NCBI GenBank assembly: GCA_947573485.1
Contig: CANPGB010000026.1
Location: 1 to 45,190, forward strand
Direction of reading: 5' to 3'
Length of the DNA stretch: 45,190 nt
DNA from: an uncultured Porphyromonadaceae bacterium
GTDB taxonomy: Bacteria > Bacteroidota > Bacteroidia > Bacteroidales > Muribaculaceae
The notes beneath the pieces are model-generated. The model had not been told where the DNA came from. It searched no databases and saw only the letters and a program-made list of their open reading frames with translations. A program made the position numbers and the translations under genes. This document shows, one piece after another, positions 25,201-32,817 of the stretch (position 1 is its first letter; each line of letters opens with the position of its first letter).

Positions 25201-28200
25201 CTTTGGTGTTGGCGGAGTTGTTGCGCACGCCGATGAGTATCACACGCACATCGCTTATCGAGGGGTTACCCATCACGGCCATGCGGTTACGCTCATTGTC
25301 GGGGTCGCGGCCGGTGAATAGCGTGGCGAAGCCCACGCCGCTCTCCTGCGCCCGCTTGGCGCGGTTGCGCTCCTTCTTGAGGTCAACGAGGCTCTGCAGG
25401 TTGAAATCGAGGTAGTTGTTCTTCGGCCAAACTATATATTGGTCCGACGACAGATAGCGGTTATACACGCCCGGCGGAGTAAGTTCGAGGGGCACCTCGT
25501 ACTCATAGAAGTTGTTCTTCACGTCGGAACCGAGACGGATAAACACCGAGAAATCGCCCGACTTAAGGTTTGTGGTATTGTCGATCGGCGCCTCGGCGTG
25601 CACCCACATCTGTATGCGTTTGTAGTTTCGCAGGTCGAGCTGCGTGTTGCGGTACACGCCGCGCGCGTCACCTGCATTGAGGCCTGTGACTTTCAGCGAC
25701 ATCGACTGCTCGTTGAGCTGCGTTATCTGGCTTTGGCCGGGGTCGGAGATACGGGTAACACCCGGCGGCAGCACATAGTTCACGGGCTCGCGCTCGGCGT
25801 TCTCCTCGATGTTCACCACCGATACATCGAGCTGCCCCTGCGCGGGAGCATCGCCGCGTGAGTTGAGGTTGAAATCGTAGGTGCGCCACTCGCCGCGCAC
25901 GAGCTCGAGGGTGGCGAAGCGCAGGTGCGTGGGCTTGCGGAAGCCCGTCATGAACATGCGGGCGAAGCGTATGGTAGAGAAGTCGCTTATCGAGCCCACC
26001 ACTTTCTCATACTCGCTCAGAGGAATCTTGAACTGGTACCACTCCACCTGCAGGCGGCCGCCGTCGCGCGTGGGCTGCAGCGACACCTGCTTGTCGGTGA
26101 TGAAGTTCTTGCCCACCACGAGGTCTTCGGGGCGTATCGACACGCGGTACTGGAAGTAGCGCTCGTATTCGTTGAGGGTGTTATCCTGGTTTATATCCTC
26201 AACATCGGGCACCGAACGGGCCGACTGGTAAAGCGGGTCTGGAGCATCCTCGGGCGAGAGCGAGTTGCCCTCCACTCCGTTGTAGCGCTTGTAGCGCTCG
26301 AGAATCGAGAGGCGCTGCTCGTCGTAGTCGTAGCCGCGGTAGAAGTGGTAGTTGTCGCCCGCGGGGTCGTTGAGGGGCGAGAAAGCATCGGCCTGCAGTT
26401 TCTCCATACCGGCGGGCGAGAGGCGTGCCTGAAGCTTCTCAACAAAGCTCTGATAGGTGGGGAATACGAACTCCTGGTCGGTGTGCAGACCGTCGAGACC
26501 CACGTCCTGGGCAAGGCGTGCGCCCGTGGCATTATCGAAAGAGTAAGTGAGGGAGTTCTGCTTCGACACGCGTCCCCACGACGTCTCGGTGAGGAACTCG
26601 TCGTTGCCGTCATAGGGTATACCGTTCTCGTAGCTCTTCAATCCGTCTTTGAGAATATCCTCCGAAATCTCGCCGAAGTTAAGGTAGAGGTCGCCACCCT
26701 CATAGTTGTCGTTCTCGGGGTCAAGGAAGGGGTTGAGGAGCCAGAACTGCACATATTCAATGTTGCTCTGCTCGAAGTTGGTGTTATCCATGCGGCGCAT
26801 GATACCGCCCCAGCGGCGCTCGGGGTTGAGAAGGGCGCCCTCGTCGTCAACATTATCGGCGTCGAGGTTATATGGGCCTCGCTCGGTGGGGTAGAACGAG
26901 AGGTTGAGGGTCTGTATCGTGGAGCTCTCGCCGTAGGTCACATCGCGGCCGGGGAAAACCTCGGTAGTCGTGACCTCACGCACATAAGGGTTGGAGAGCT
27001 GCTTGAGGTCGCTCTTGATATAACCGGGGCACATCGAGGAATTGCGCTGGGTGAAGAGGCGGTCGATATAGTACCAGTTGAGCAGGGCGCGGTTCTTGCC
27101 GTAGTCGGGATTATCGCTCAGCGCCGCCTCGGGGAAGAGAGCGTCGGCCGAGGGGTCGTAGGGCGTCGACGCCAGGAACCACGAGTAGGGTGAGCGCAGG
27201 TCTATGCCCGTCTGCGTGGCCTCGAAGTCGTCGATATACGACGAGCCCTTGTTTGAGCCCGACTTCTGCGCATGCGGCATAATGGCGGCATACTCGGCGG
27301 TGAGGCTCAGGCGCGAGGGCTGGGTGGCGTTGACGGTAGGAATCTTGTTCAGGAGGTTGGTAAGCCACATAAACTCACCGTTGTAAGCCATATTGAAGCC
27401 CATCATGGAGTTGTTCACCACCTCATCGCCGATGTTCACTTTCTCTATGAGTGCCTTCTCGGAGAAATGCAGGAGGGTGGCGCCGATGTTGAGGTTTTTG
27501 TTGAGCTGATACTGCAGGTCGAGGCCGAGGAGCGTCTTGCGCTGGGTAGAGAACATCGACTGATTCTCAAGGGTTACCGATATGTTCTGCCCCGAGTCGA
27601 TAATGCTCTGGTTGGTGATTGTCACTATACCCATGGTGTAGTCCACGGTATAGTCGGAGTTCTCGGTGAGCTGCACACCGCCCGCCATTACCACTACCGA
27701 GCCGCGTGGCACGTTCATGGCGTTGAGGCGTATCTGCGAGCCTGCCGAGGCCTGGTATTCACCGGCGAGGATAAACTTGTTCTTATCGGCATACTGGCGG
27801 GCTACCACGAGGGTGGAGTCGTAGAGCTCCTGATACACATATTGCTCGGCGAGGGCAGGATTGTTGATTTTTGCCGCAAGATGCTTGCCGAAAGGCTCGA
27901 CGACGGGGAAAATAACTTTGCCGGTCGAGGGGATAATCGTATAGCCGTCGATGAAGTCGAAGAAGCCGTCGGGGTTGCTCTCCTCGTTGGAGTCGATGCG
28001 GTCGAGGTTCATAACCTGGAGCAGCGACTGGTTGGCAAGGCCCGGCACGGGCAGGTAGTTGATCTGTATGCCCGTGGTGTCGGAGAGGTATTTGATGTTG
28101 AGCTTGAACTTCGATTTCTGTATCTGATAGCCGCCCAGCGAGTACACGTTCTTCATCATCAGGTGCCACATGGGCAGGTAAGGCGATGTTGTGGTGCTCT

Positions 28201-29740
28201 TGAGCATCTTCAGGTATAGCGACTGGTCGGTGCTGGTTATGTCGCCCGAGAACTCGCCCACCTGGTAAACCTGGCCGTTGTAGGTATATTCAAATGCCAC
28301 GGCAAGCACCTCGTCGGCATTGAGGGCGCTCTTTATCGAGATATAGCCCAAGGTGGAGTTGAGGGTATATTCGCTTGAAGACAGCAGGCGGGCGCTCTCA
28401 ACCTTCTCGTAGTCGCGGCCACCCTCTATGCCGTAGGCCGACAGCGGCTCAAGCACTTGCGTCACCTGGCTTATGTTTCGCGCCCCGGGATATTCGGTCT
28501 TCAGCACCTCAAGGAGGTTGTTGGAGGCATTGGCAGGATTGGAGAGAGCCGGGTTGGGCGTCCAGTAGTCGGTGGCGAGGTGCGAGTTCTCGCCAAGATC
28601 CATGAAGCCCACGAAGTTGCGCGATTGTTCATACTTGCCCGTCTTGTTGGTGACCCACACTTCGATGCGCGTAATCTGCACGCCCGACGACACATAGGGC
28701 AGGCGCGAGGCAAAGCGGTCGTAATTGTCGCGGAAGAAGTGGGCGAGGAAGAAGTGGCGGTTCTGGTCGTACTCGTCGGCGTTGACCGAGAACTCGGTGG
28801 TCTGAGCGCCGCCACGCGTGTTCACGGTGCGCGACTCCGAGTTCTGCTGCGACACCAGGGCCGTGGCCGTGAGCTTGCCGAACTGCAGCTTGGCCTTGAT
28901 ACCGAAGAGCGCCGTGCTTCCCCTGATGAGCGACGAACCGGTGGTCATCGACACATTACCGGCCTCGATATTCTTCACAATATCGTCTTCCTTGCCCTCA
29001 TAGGCAAGTTTGAGGTTCTTGCTGTCGAAGTCGAAGGTGGCATCGGTGTTGTAGGTCATGTTGAACTTCATGCGGTCGCCCACCGAAGCCGCAATCGTGG
29101 CCTGTATTTTCTGGTCGAAGTCGAAGTAAGTCTTGCGGCGCGCCGAGAGCGAGAGCGAGGGGTTGTCGGTCTTGTTGCTCTTCACACCCATCGACACCTG
29201 CACCGAGCCCTGCGTTTTGAGCGATACACCGCCGGGACCGAAAATCTTCTCCAGCGGCCCGAGGGCGAAGTTCATGTCGAGGATATTGAAAGGCTGCTTC
29301 TCGCCGTCGGTAACGAGGCCGAGGTTACGCTCGCGCCAGTAGCGCTGCATTGAGCGCCGAAGCTGCCAGTTGTGGTACTGCTCGGAGGTGAGTATGAAAG
29401 GCGTGGCAATGTCGGTGTCGCCAACCTTGGTGCGCACGGTGTAGCAGCCCGTGGCGGGGTCGTAGTCGGCGGTGGTGGTGATGTTCGATGGTGTGGCGAG
29501 GTCGTAGCCGAGCTCGGCCTGCATGAGTTCCTCGTAATTGCGGGGCACAGTGTAGGGCACGGGCAGAGGCATGGGCACAGAGTCGGCGGAGCGAGCCTCG
29601 GGATAGCCCTGCGGTGCCGGAGCAGTGATTGCAGGGGCATTGTACTGGGCTGCCGCAGGCACACACATATGCCACAATGCCGCCCCCACAACGAGGAGCA
29701 GCACCACAAAACGGATATGTAGTGCCAATACTTTTTCCAT
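22298..29740 (-). CDS. sprA: SprA, giant outer-membrane translocon protein of the type IX secretion system
   Basis: A 2480-residue protein; SprA/Sov proteins of Bacteroidetes have about 2300-2500 residues. In characterised relatives SprA forms a 36-strand outer-membrane barrel through which type IX cargo leaves the cell. It shows a signal peptide (residues 1-32, FVVLLLVVGAALWHMCVPAAAQ), an N-terminal region with YWRERNLG and GPLEKIFGPGGVSLKTQGS, repeated amphipathic beta strands throughout, and the SprA-type blocks SYIDDFEATQTGIDLRSPYSW and VWLNELKVTDFNESGGWAA. The C-terminus ends in strands and an aromatic-poor SINLSLAR. The start at 29740 gives the signal peptide. It is the last gene of a minus-strand run with ruvA (21 bases apart). 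No other type IX genes are in the window. Confidence 0.96.
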   Translation of the reverse strand: MEKVLALHIRFVVLLLVVGAALWHMCVPAAAQYNAPAITAPAPQGYPEARSADSVPMPLPVPYTVPRNYEELMQAELGYDLATPSNITTTADYDPATGCYTVRTKVGDTDIATPFILTSEQYHNWQLRRSMQRYWRERNLGLVTDGEKQPFNILDMNFALGPLEKIFGPGGVSLKTQGSVQVSMGVKSNKTDNPSLSLSARRKTYFDFDQKIQATIAASVGDRMKFNMTYNTDATFDFDSKNLKLAYEGKEDDIVKNIEAGNVSMTTGSSLIRGSTALFGIKAKLQFGKLTATALVSQQNSESRTVNTRGGAQTTEFSVNADEYDQNRHFFLAHFFRDNYDRFASRLPYVSSGVQITRIEVWVTNKTGKYEQSRNFVGFMDLGENSHLATDYWTPNPALSNPANASNNLLEVLKTEYPGARNISQVTQVLEPLSAYGIEGGRDYEKVESARLLSSSEYTLNSTLGYISIKSALNADEVLAVAFEYTYNGQVYQVGEFSGDITSTDQSLYLKMLKSTTTSPYLPMWHLMMKNVYSLGGYQIQKSKFKLNIKYLSDTTGIQINYLPVPGLANQSLLQVMNLDRIDSNEESNPDGFFDFIDGYTIIPSTGKVIFPVVEPFGKHLAAKINNPALAEQYVYQELYDSTLVVARQYADKNKFILAGEYQASAGSQIRLNAMNVPRGSVVVMAGGVQLTENSDYTVDYTMGIVTITNQSIIDSGQNISVTLENQSMFSTQRKTLLGLDLQYQLNKNLNIGATLLHFSEKALIEKVNIGDEVVNNSMMGFNMAYNGEFMWLTNLLNKIPTVNATQPSRLSLTAEYAAIMPHAQKSGSNKGSSYIDDFEATQTGIDLRSPYSWFLASTPYDPSADALFPEAALSDNPDYGKNRALLNWYYIDRLFTQRNSSMCPGYIKSDLKQLSNPYVREVTTTEVFPGRDVTYGESSTIQTLNLSFYPTERGPYNLDADNVDDEGALLNPERRWGGIMRRMDNTNFEQSNIEYVQFWLLNPFLDPENDNYEGGDLYLNFGEISEDILKDGLKSYENGIPYDGNDEFLTETSWGRVSKQNSLTYSFDNATGARLAQDVGLDGLHTDQEFVFPTYQSFVEKLQARLSPAGMEKLQADAFSPLNDPAGDNYHFYRGYDYDEQRLSILERYKRYNGVEGNSLSPEDAPDPLYQSARSVPDVEDINQDNTLNEYERYFQYRVSIRPEDLVVGKNFITDKQVSLQPTRDGGRLQVEWYQFKIPLSEYEKVVGSISDFSTIRFARMFMTGFRKPTHLRFATLELVRGEWRTYDFNLNSRGDAPAQGQLDVSVVNIEENAEREPVNYVLPPGVTRISDPGQSQITQLNEQSMSLKVTGLNAGDARGVYRNTQLDLRNYKRIQMWVHAEAPIDNTTNLKSGDFSVFIRLGSDVKNNFYEYEVPLELTPPGVYNRYLSSDQYIVWPKNNYLDFNLQSLVDLKKERNRAKRAQESGVGFATLFTGRDPDNERNRMAVMGNPSISDVRVILIGVRNNSANTKDGTVWLNELKVTDFNESGGWAAKANATLNMSDVATVNLGGHIETAGFGSVDQSLNERRLDDYHQFNVAVQADLGRFLPEKAKLKAPIYYSMTKEKTSPKYNPLDQDVLLKDALDDCTTDAERDSVNAYAVERSTIQNFSLSGLKFDVQSRTPMPWDPANFTINYSFTKQAKNDPTIEYENTNDYRGSLAYSYSPMIKGFKPFKNVKGKGKNAKFLKDWELNWLPNNISFLTNMSRYYYEQQTRSETDVMFQLPVSVSKNWLWDRQLQLSWNLTKTLSLSFNSNTSARIEETVGAVNRKLFPDRYRDWKDTVWQSILSMGTPWSYNQTFTGQYKAPFNKIAFLDFLTGSVSYNATYRWERGATIDGVKLGNSIANQAAWNADGRINFETFYNKIPILKDVTKRFANTRPRTTTKPKAKRFERTYKLKADTSLTVKHNMRTKKVKVTATTVDGKPFAVQTRVVDPNSVEILNRGDDDIKIVINEILKDEKSLARNIGEYALRLLTSPRSVAVRYRNTRSLSLPLFNPNIGNIFGQTRSYGPMAPGLDFAFGFTGQEYIDRALDRGWLITDDGQTSPAIYAATNEFNIEASLELVKGLKVQLTFNRTDNRNTQTQFMYANMPTSYSGSFTKTHCAILTSLGNSKADNGYYSAPFAQFLENIPEIRRRVEAQYMGTNYPTTGFMEGNQHAGYPFDPAVGTVSETSSDVLIPAFVAAYTRRPAARETLNPFPDFSSVLPNWRVTYDGLINMGNMRNIFKSFSLTHAYQCTYSVGSYSSYLNWVSLGHSSLGYTLDELTGQPIPSSPFNITSVAITERFAPLIGVNFTLKNELQLNAEYRDQRTLTLNSSAGQVVEATSRGITIGAGYKIVGFNTILKMKGSAQGISNDLTLNADFSFQNNQALIRRIEGNYTQATSGTNTINFNFNASYILSKRITLSAYFDHQVNSPIVTTSAYPTTNSSYGISINLSLAR

Positions 29741-29761
29741 TCAGAGGCCTCGGGCGAGCCC

Positions 29762-30346
29762 TTACATCATCGACATTGCCTTCTTGATAGCCGCCTCCAC
29801 CCTCAGTGCAGGCTCGGCCTTGAAAATGGCCGTGAGAGCCTTCTCGCTCGCCTTTTTGTCGAAGCCGAGGATAGTGAGAGCGGCGAAAGCCTCGTCGAAA
29901 GCGTCGTTGCGGGCTGCCGTCTGGATAGATAACGTAGGCTCCACCGCTTTTATTTTATCGCGCAGGTCCACAATTATCCTTTCGGCGGTTTTGGCGCCGA
30001 TTCCCTTGATAGCCTTGAGTCGGCGCACGTCGCCTCCGGCAATAACTGCCGAGAGCTCGTCGCCCTGCAGAGAGGAGAGAATTATTATGGCCGTGGCGGC
30101 GCCCACGCCCGACACTCCTATTAGTGAGCGGAAAAGCGCGCGCTCGGTCTCGTCGGCAAAACCGTAGAGCACCCAGGCGTCGTCGCGGATAGCCTCGTGT
30201 ACATAGAGGCGGCACGACTGATGCCCCTGGAGGGCTGTGTAGCAAGGCAGTGTGATGTTAAGGAGATAGGCAACGCCCCCGGCGGTCTCCACTGTTGCCT
30301 GAGTGGGAGTGAGGGTGGCTATGGTGCCTTTGATGTATTCTATCAT
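29762..30346 (-). CDS. ruvA: Holliday junction branch migration protein RuvA
   Basis: A 194-residue DNA-repair protein that binds four-way junctions and recruits the RuvB motor. It has the N-terminal OB fold (MIEYIKGTIATLTPTQATVETAGGVAYLLNITL), the middle helix-hairpin-helix pair with GVSGVGAATAIIIL and IKGIGAKTAERIIVDLRDK (near 70-130), and the C-terminal RuvB-contacting three-helix domain (DEAFAALTILGFDKKASEKAL). Its length is normal. Its start overlaps the stop of the TonB receptor gene by four bases (ATGA). Confidence 0.97.
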   Translation of the reverse strand: MIEYIKGTIATLTPTQATVETAGGVAYLLNITLPCYTALQGHQSCRLYVHEAIRDDAWVLYGFADETERALFRSLIGVSGVGAATAIIILSSLQGDELSAVIAGGDVRRLKAIKGIGAKTAERIIVDLRDKIKAVEPTLSIQTAARNDAFDEAFAALTILGFDKKASEKALTAIFKAEPALRVEAAIKKAMSMM

Positions 30347-32637
30347 ATCTTTAATTTGAGCGAGGCTGTGAGCGAGCGCGGAAGCATGGGGCCGTAGATA
30401 TAGCCCGAGTCGCGCAGCGGTCCTTGGTCGAAATCTTTCTGGTAAGCGTTGAAGATATTCATGATACCGGCCGAGGCCTCGAGGTTGGCATATTTGAAGA
30501 GAGTGAAATTATAGCTTACTTTGAAGTTGGCGTCGAAGAAAGCCTGAGTATCAACCACACGGTCGATGGGTGTACCCGAGCCTTCAAGGTGCTGCACGGG
30601 CATGGAACCGGTATAAGTGGCGTTTAGCGAAGCCGTAAGGCGCTTGGTGATGTTGCACGAGAGGGTCAGGTAGCCATACCAGTCGGGCGTGCGGAAGAGG
30701 CGCTTTACAGGAGCAACGTCGGGATTGTCGCTCCAATACTCGGGCTTCTTGTAGCGGCTCTTCTGCCATGTGAGGCCACCCTGGAAGTTCCACATCGAGT
30801 AGTTGACACGCAGCTCGAGGTTGGCTCCGGCCACGCGGGCGCCGTCGCCGTTATAGCGCTCGAGCACAGTGTTGCCGGCAGCATCGGGCTCGGGGAGCTC
30901 ACGCAGGGCGAAGACGTCGGAGATATCGGTATAGAAACCTTCGAGCATAAGATTGCACTGCACGGGTCCGAAGCGCCTGTACATATCGGCTGAGGCGCTC
31001 ACACTGTGGCTGCTCTCCTGCTTGAGGTCGTGAGCGAGCACCGTCACCACCCGCTCGCCACCTACGATGGCTATGTGGAAGTCCTCGTCGAAAGCCTGCG
31101 GAGCGCGGAAACCGGTTGAGTATGAGAGGCGGAAGTTGAAGTTATCAGAGGGGTTGAAACGCAGGTTGACGCGGGGCGACACTATCGGATTGCTGATCAT
31201 CGAGTGCTTGTCGAGGCGCGCGCCGATGAGAATACCCCAGCGGTCGTCGCGCCACTCATTCTGCGCATAGGCCGAGTAGATGTTCACCTTCTGCGAGTAA
31301 TCGTGGTCATAGCCGAGAGTGACATCGTGGAGGTAGTTGTAGCTGTATTCGAGACCGCCCACAAACTCCGAGGGCATGAAAATCACGCGGCGGAAATTCT
31401 GCGTCCACTGCGCCCCGGCTGTCACCGTGAGGTCGTGGGTGTGGCCATAGGCATCGGGGTCCATATCGGAGCCGTAGTAGCTCTTGCGCTTGATGTTCTG
31501 GAGGGCGCCGAACACGTTGAGGTGGCGCGTGTGCTCCTTGTCGTAGAGGTCAAAAGAAGCCTCGCCGCCGTTTATGTTATGGTCTGTCTGCTCGGCCACC
31601 ATGGCGTCGTGGGCGGGGCTGTCGAGCTTGTCGCCGCCGCGGCGGTACTCCTTGGTGCCGTGCCACTCGAGGGTTATGCGTTTCTCCATATCGGGGCGCA
31701 GCACGGCGCGGGCGCCGAGAGTGGTGGAGTTCAGCACGGGAATCTCGGTAAAGCCGTCGCCGTCGTGGTCATAGCCGTCGCGCGAGCGGTTCTGCCCGTA
31801 CACTGTAAGGCCGAGGTTCGAGTTCCCGCTCACCACCGAGGCATTGAGAGTTGTGTTGTTGTCGAGGGCGCCGCTTATACCCATTGAGGTAATGGCGTGG
31901 GCCACCTCGGCATAGTTTACCGAGGGGTCTTTTGTAATAATATTTATGGTGCCGCCGATAGCCGACGACCCGAAGAGCGCCGAGCCGCCCCCGCGCATAA
32001 CCTCCACGCGGTCAATCATATTGGCTGGCAATTGCTCCAGACCGTAGACACCGGCGAGAGCCGAGAACACAGGGCGCGAGTTCATGAGAATCTGCGAGTA
32101 ATGGCCGTCGAGACCGTTGATGCGCACCTGCGTGAAACCGCAGTTCTGGCAGTCGTTCTCCACGCGCACGCCGGGCTGGTAGCCCAGACCGTCGGCAAGC
32201 GAGCAGGCGTTGACGAGCCCGAAAAGCTTGTCGGGCACAACGCTCACGAGCGAGGCGCTGTTGCGCCGTTTGGTCTCGCTCTTGGTGCCCGTGACCACCA
32301 CCTGGTCGAGCAGGAAAGCGTCGGGTTCTATGTCGAAATTCACCTCTGTGGTCTTGCCTGCGAGCACGGTAACGCTCTTCTTGGCAGACTTATAGCCGGT
32401 CATGGAGGCCATTATAGTATAAGTACCGGGGGTAAGATTAACAAGATGATAGTGCCCTGAGGCATCGGTGAGCGTCTTGGCGCCGGCGCCCTCGAGGGTT
32501 ATAAGGCAATAAGGCAGATGTTCGCCGGTCTCAGTCTCCACTACGTGGCCGGTGATATTGGCGTCGCTCGGCCCGGCTCCAAAAGCCGTCAACGCGCATA
32601 AAATAAAGGTAAAAAATAGTGTGGCGGTTTTTAGCAT
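30343..32637 (-). CDS. TonB-dependent outer-membrane receptor with carboxypeptidase-like N-terminal domain
   Basis: A 764-residue receptor. It has a signal peptide at about 1-21, a carboxypeptidase-regulatory-like domain at about 27-110 (ITGHVVETETGEHLPYC ... GTYTIMASMTGYKSA), and a plug domain at about 112-240 beginning DQVVVTGTKSET. The plug includes a DCQNCGFTQVRINGLDG segment with two cysteines and VEVMRGGGSALFGSSAIGGTINI. A 22-strand barrel follows and ends in ...SLTASLKLKI. It is shorter than SusC glycan receptors and closer to siderophore/metal/cobalamin-type receptors; the substrate is not shown. An upstream frame to 32709 crosses the promoter, so I start at the ATG at 32637. It heads a run with ruvA and sprA. 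Confidence 0.93.
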   Translation of the reverse strand: MLKTATLFFTFILCALTAFGAGPSDANITGHVVETETGEHLPYCLITLEGAGAKTLTDASGHYHLVNLTPGTYTIMASMTGYKSAKKSVTVLAGKTTEVNFDIEPDAFLLDQVVVTGTKSETKRRNSASLVSVVPDKLFGLVNACSLADGLGYQPGVRVENDCQNCGFTQVRINGLDGHYSQILMNSRPVFSALAGVYGLEQLPANMIDRVEVMRGGGSALFGSSAIGGTINIITKDPSVNYAEVAHAITSMGISGALDNNTTLNASVVSGNSNLGLTVYGQNRSRDGYDHDGDGFTEIPVLNSTTLGARAVLRPDMEKRITLEWHGTKEYRRGGDKLDSPAHDAMVAEQTDHNINGGEASFDLYDKEHTRHLNVFGALQNIKRKSYYGSDMDPDAYGHTHDLTVTAGAQWTQNFRRVIFMPSEFVGGLEYSYNYLHDVTLGYDHDYSQKVNIYSAYAQNEWRDDRWGILIGARLDKHSMISNPIVSPRVNLRFNPSDNFNFRLSYSTGFRAPQAFDEDFHIAIVGGERVVTVLAHDLKQESSHSVSASADMYRRFGPVQCNLMLEGFYTDISDVFALRELPEPDAAGNTVLERYNGDGARVAGANLELRVNYSMWNFQGGLTWQKSRYKKPEYWSDNPDVAPVKRLFRTPDWYGYLTLSCNITKRLTASLNATYTGSMPVQHLEGSGTPIDRVVDTQAFFDANFKVSYNFTLFKYANLEASAGIMNIFNAYQKDFDQGPLRDSGYIYGPMLPRSLTASLKLKI

Positions 32638-32697
32638 ACAATAGGATAGAAGTCGAAATTGTACCTGTTTATGAGTCGGGGGAATATAATGCGGCCA

Positions 32698-32728
32698 CAA
32701 AATTAGCAAAAATTACCCGAAAGTCAAA
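32698..32728 (-). promoter_or_regulatory. promoter of the TonB receptor-ruvA-sprA run
   Basis: The minus strand has TTTG (32725-32728), 19 bases, and TAATTTTG (32698-32705). It points away from the gyrB promoter; the two -33 boxes are only 11 bases apart. Confidence 0.85.
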
Positions 32729-32739
32729 GAAGCTTAAAA

Positions 32740-32770
32740 TTTGCCATGTCGCAAAAAATTACTACCTTTG
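32740..32770 (+). promoter_or_regulatory. promoter of gyrB
   Basis: TTTG at 32740-32743, 19 bases, TACCTTTG at 32763-32770. The predicted start point is near 32776, 40 bases before the gyrB ATG. Confidence 0.87.
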
Positions 32771-32817
32771 TAAGCTAAAACAAGCGACAGAACATTCTCA
32801 ACAATATTTTACCAGAC

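Noticed and set aside
23147-27193. Plus-strand open frames of 577 and 422 codons
   Set aside because: Both are antisense to sprA, are rich in Val/Gly/His/Arg as expected for mirror frames, and have no recognisable domain.
30343-32637. SusC-type glycan receptor
   Set aside because: It is too short (764 residues against about 1000), and no SusD-like lipoprotein gene is adjacent.
32638-32709. N-terminal extension of the TonB receptor
   Set aside because: It overlaps the -7 element at 32698-32705; the ATG at 32637 starts the signal peptide.
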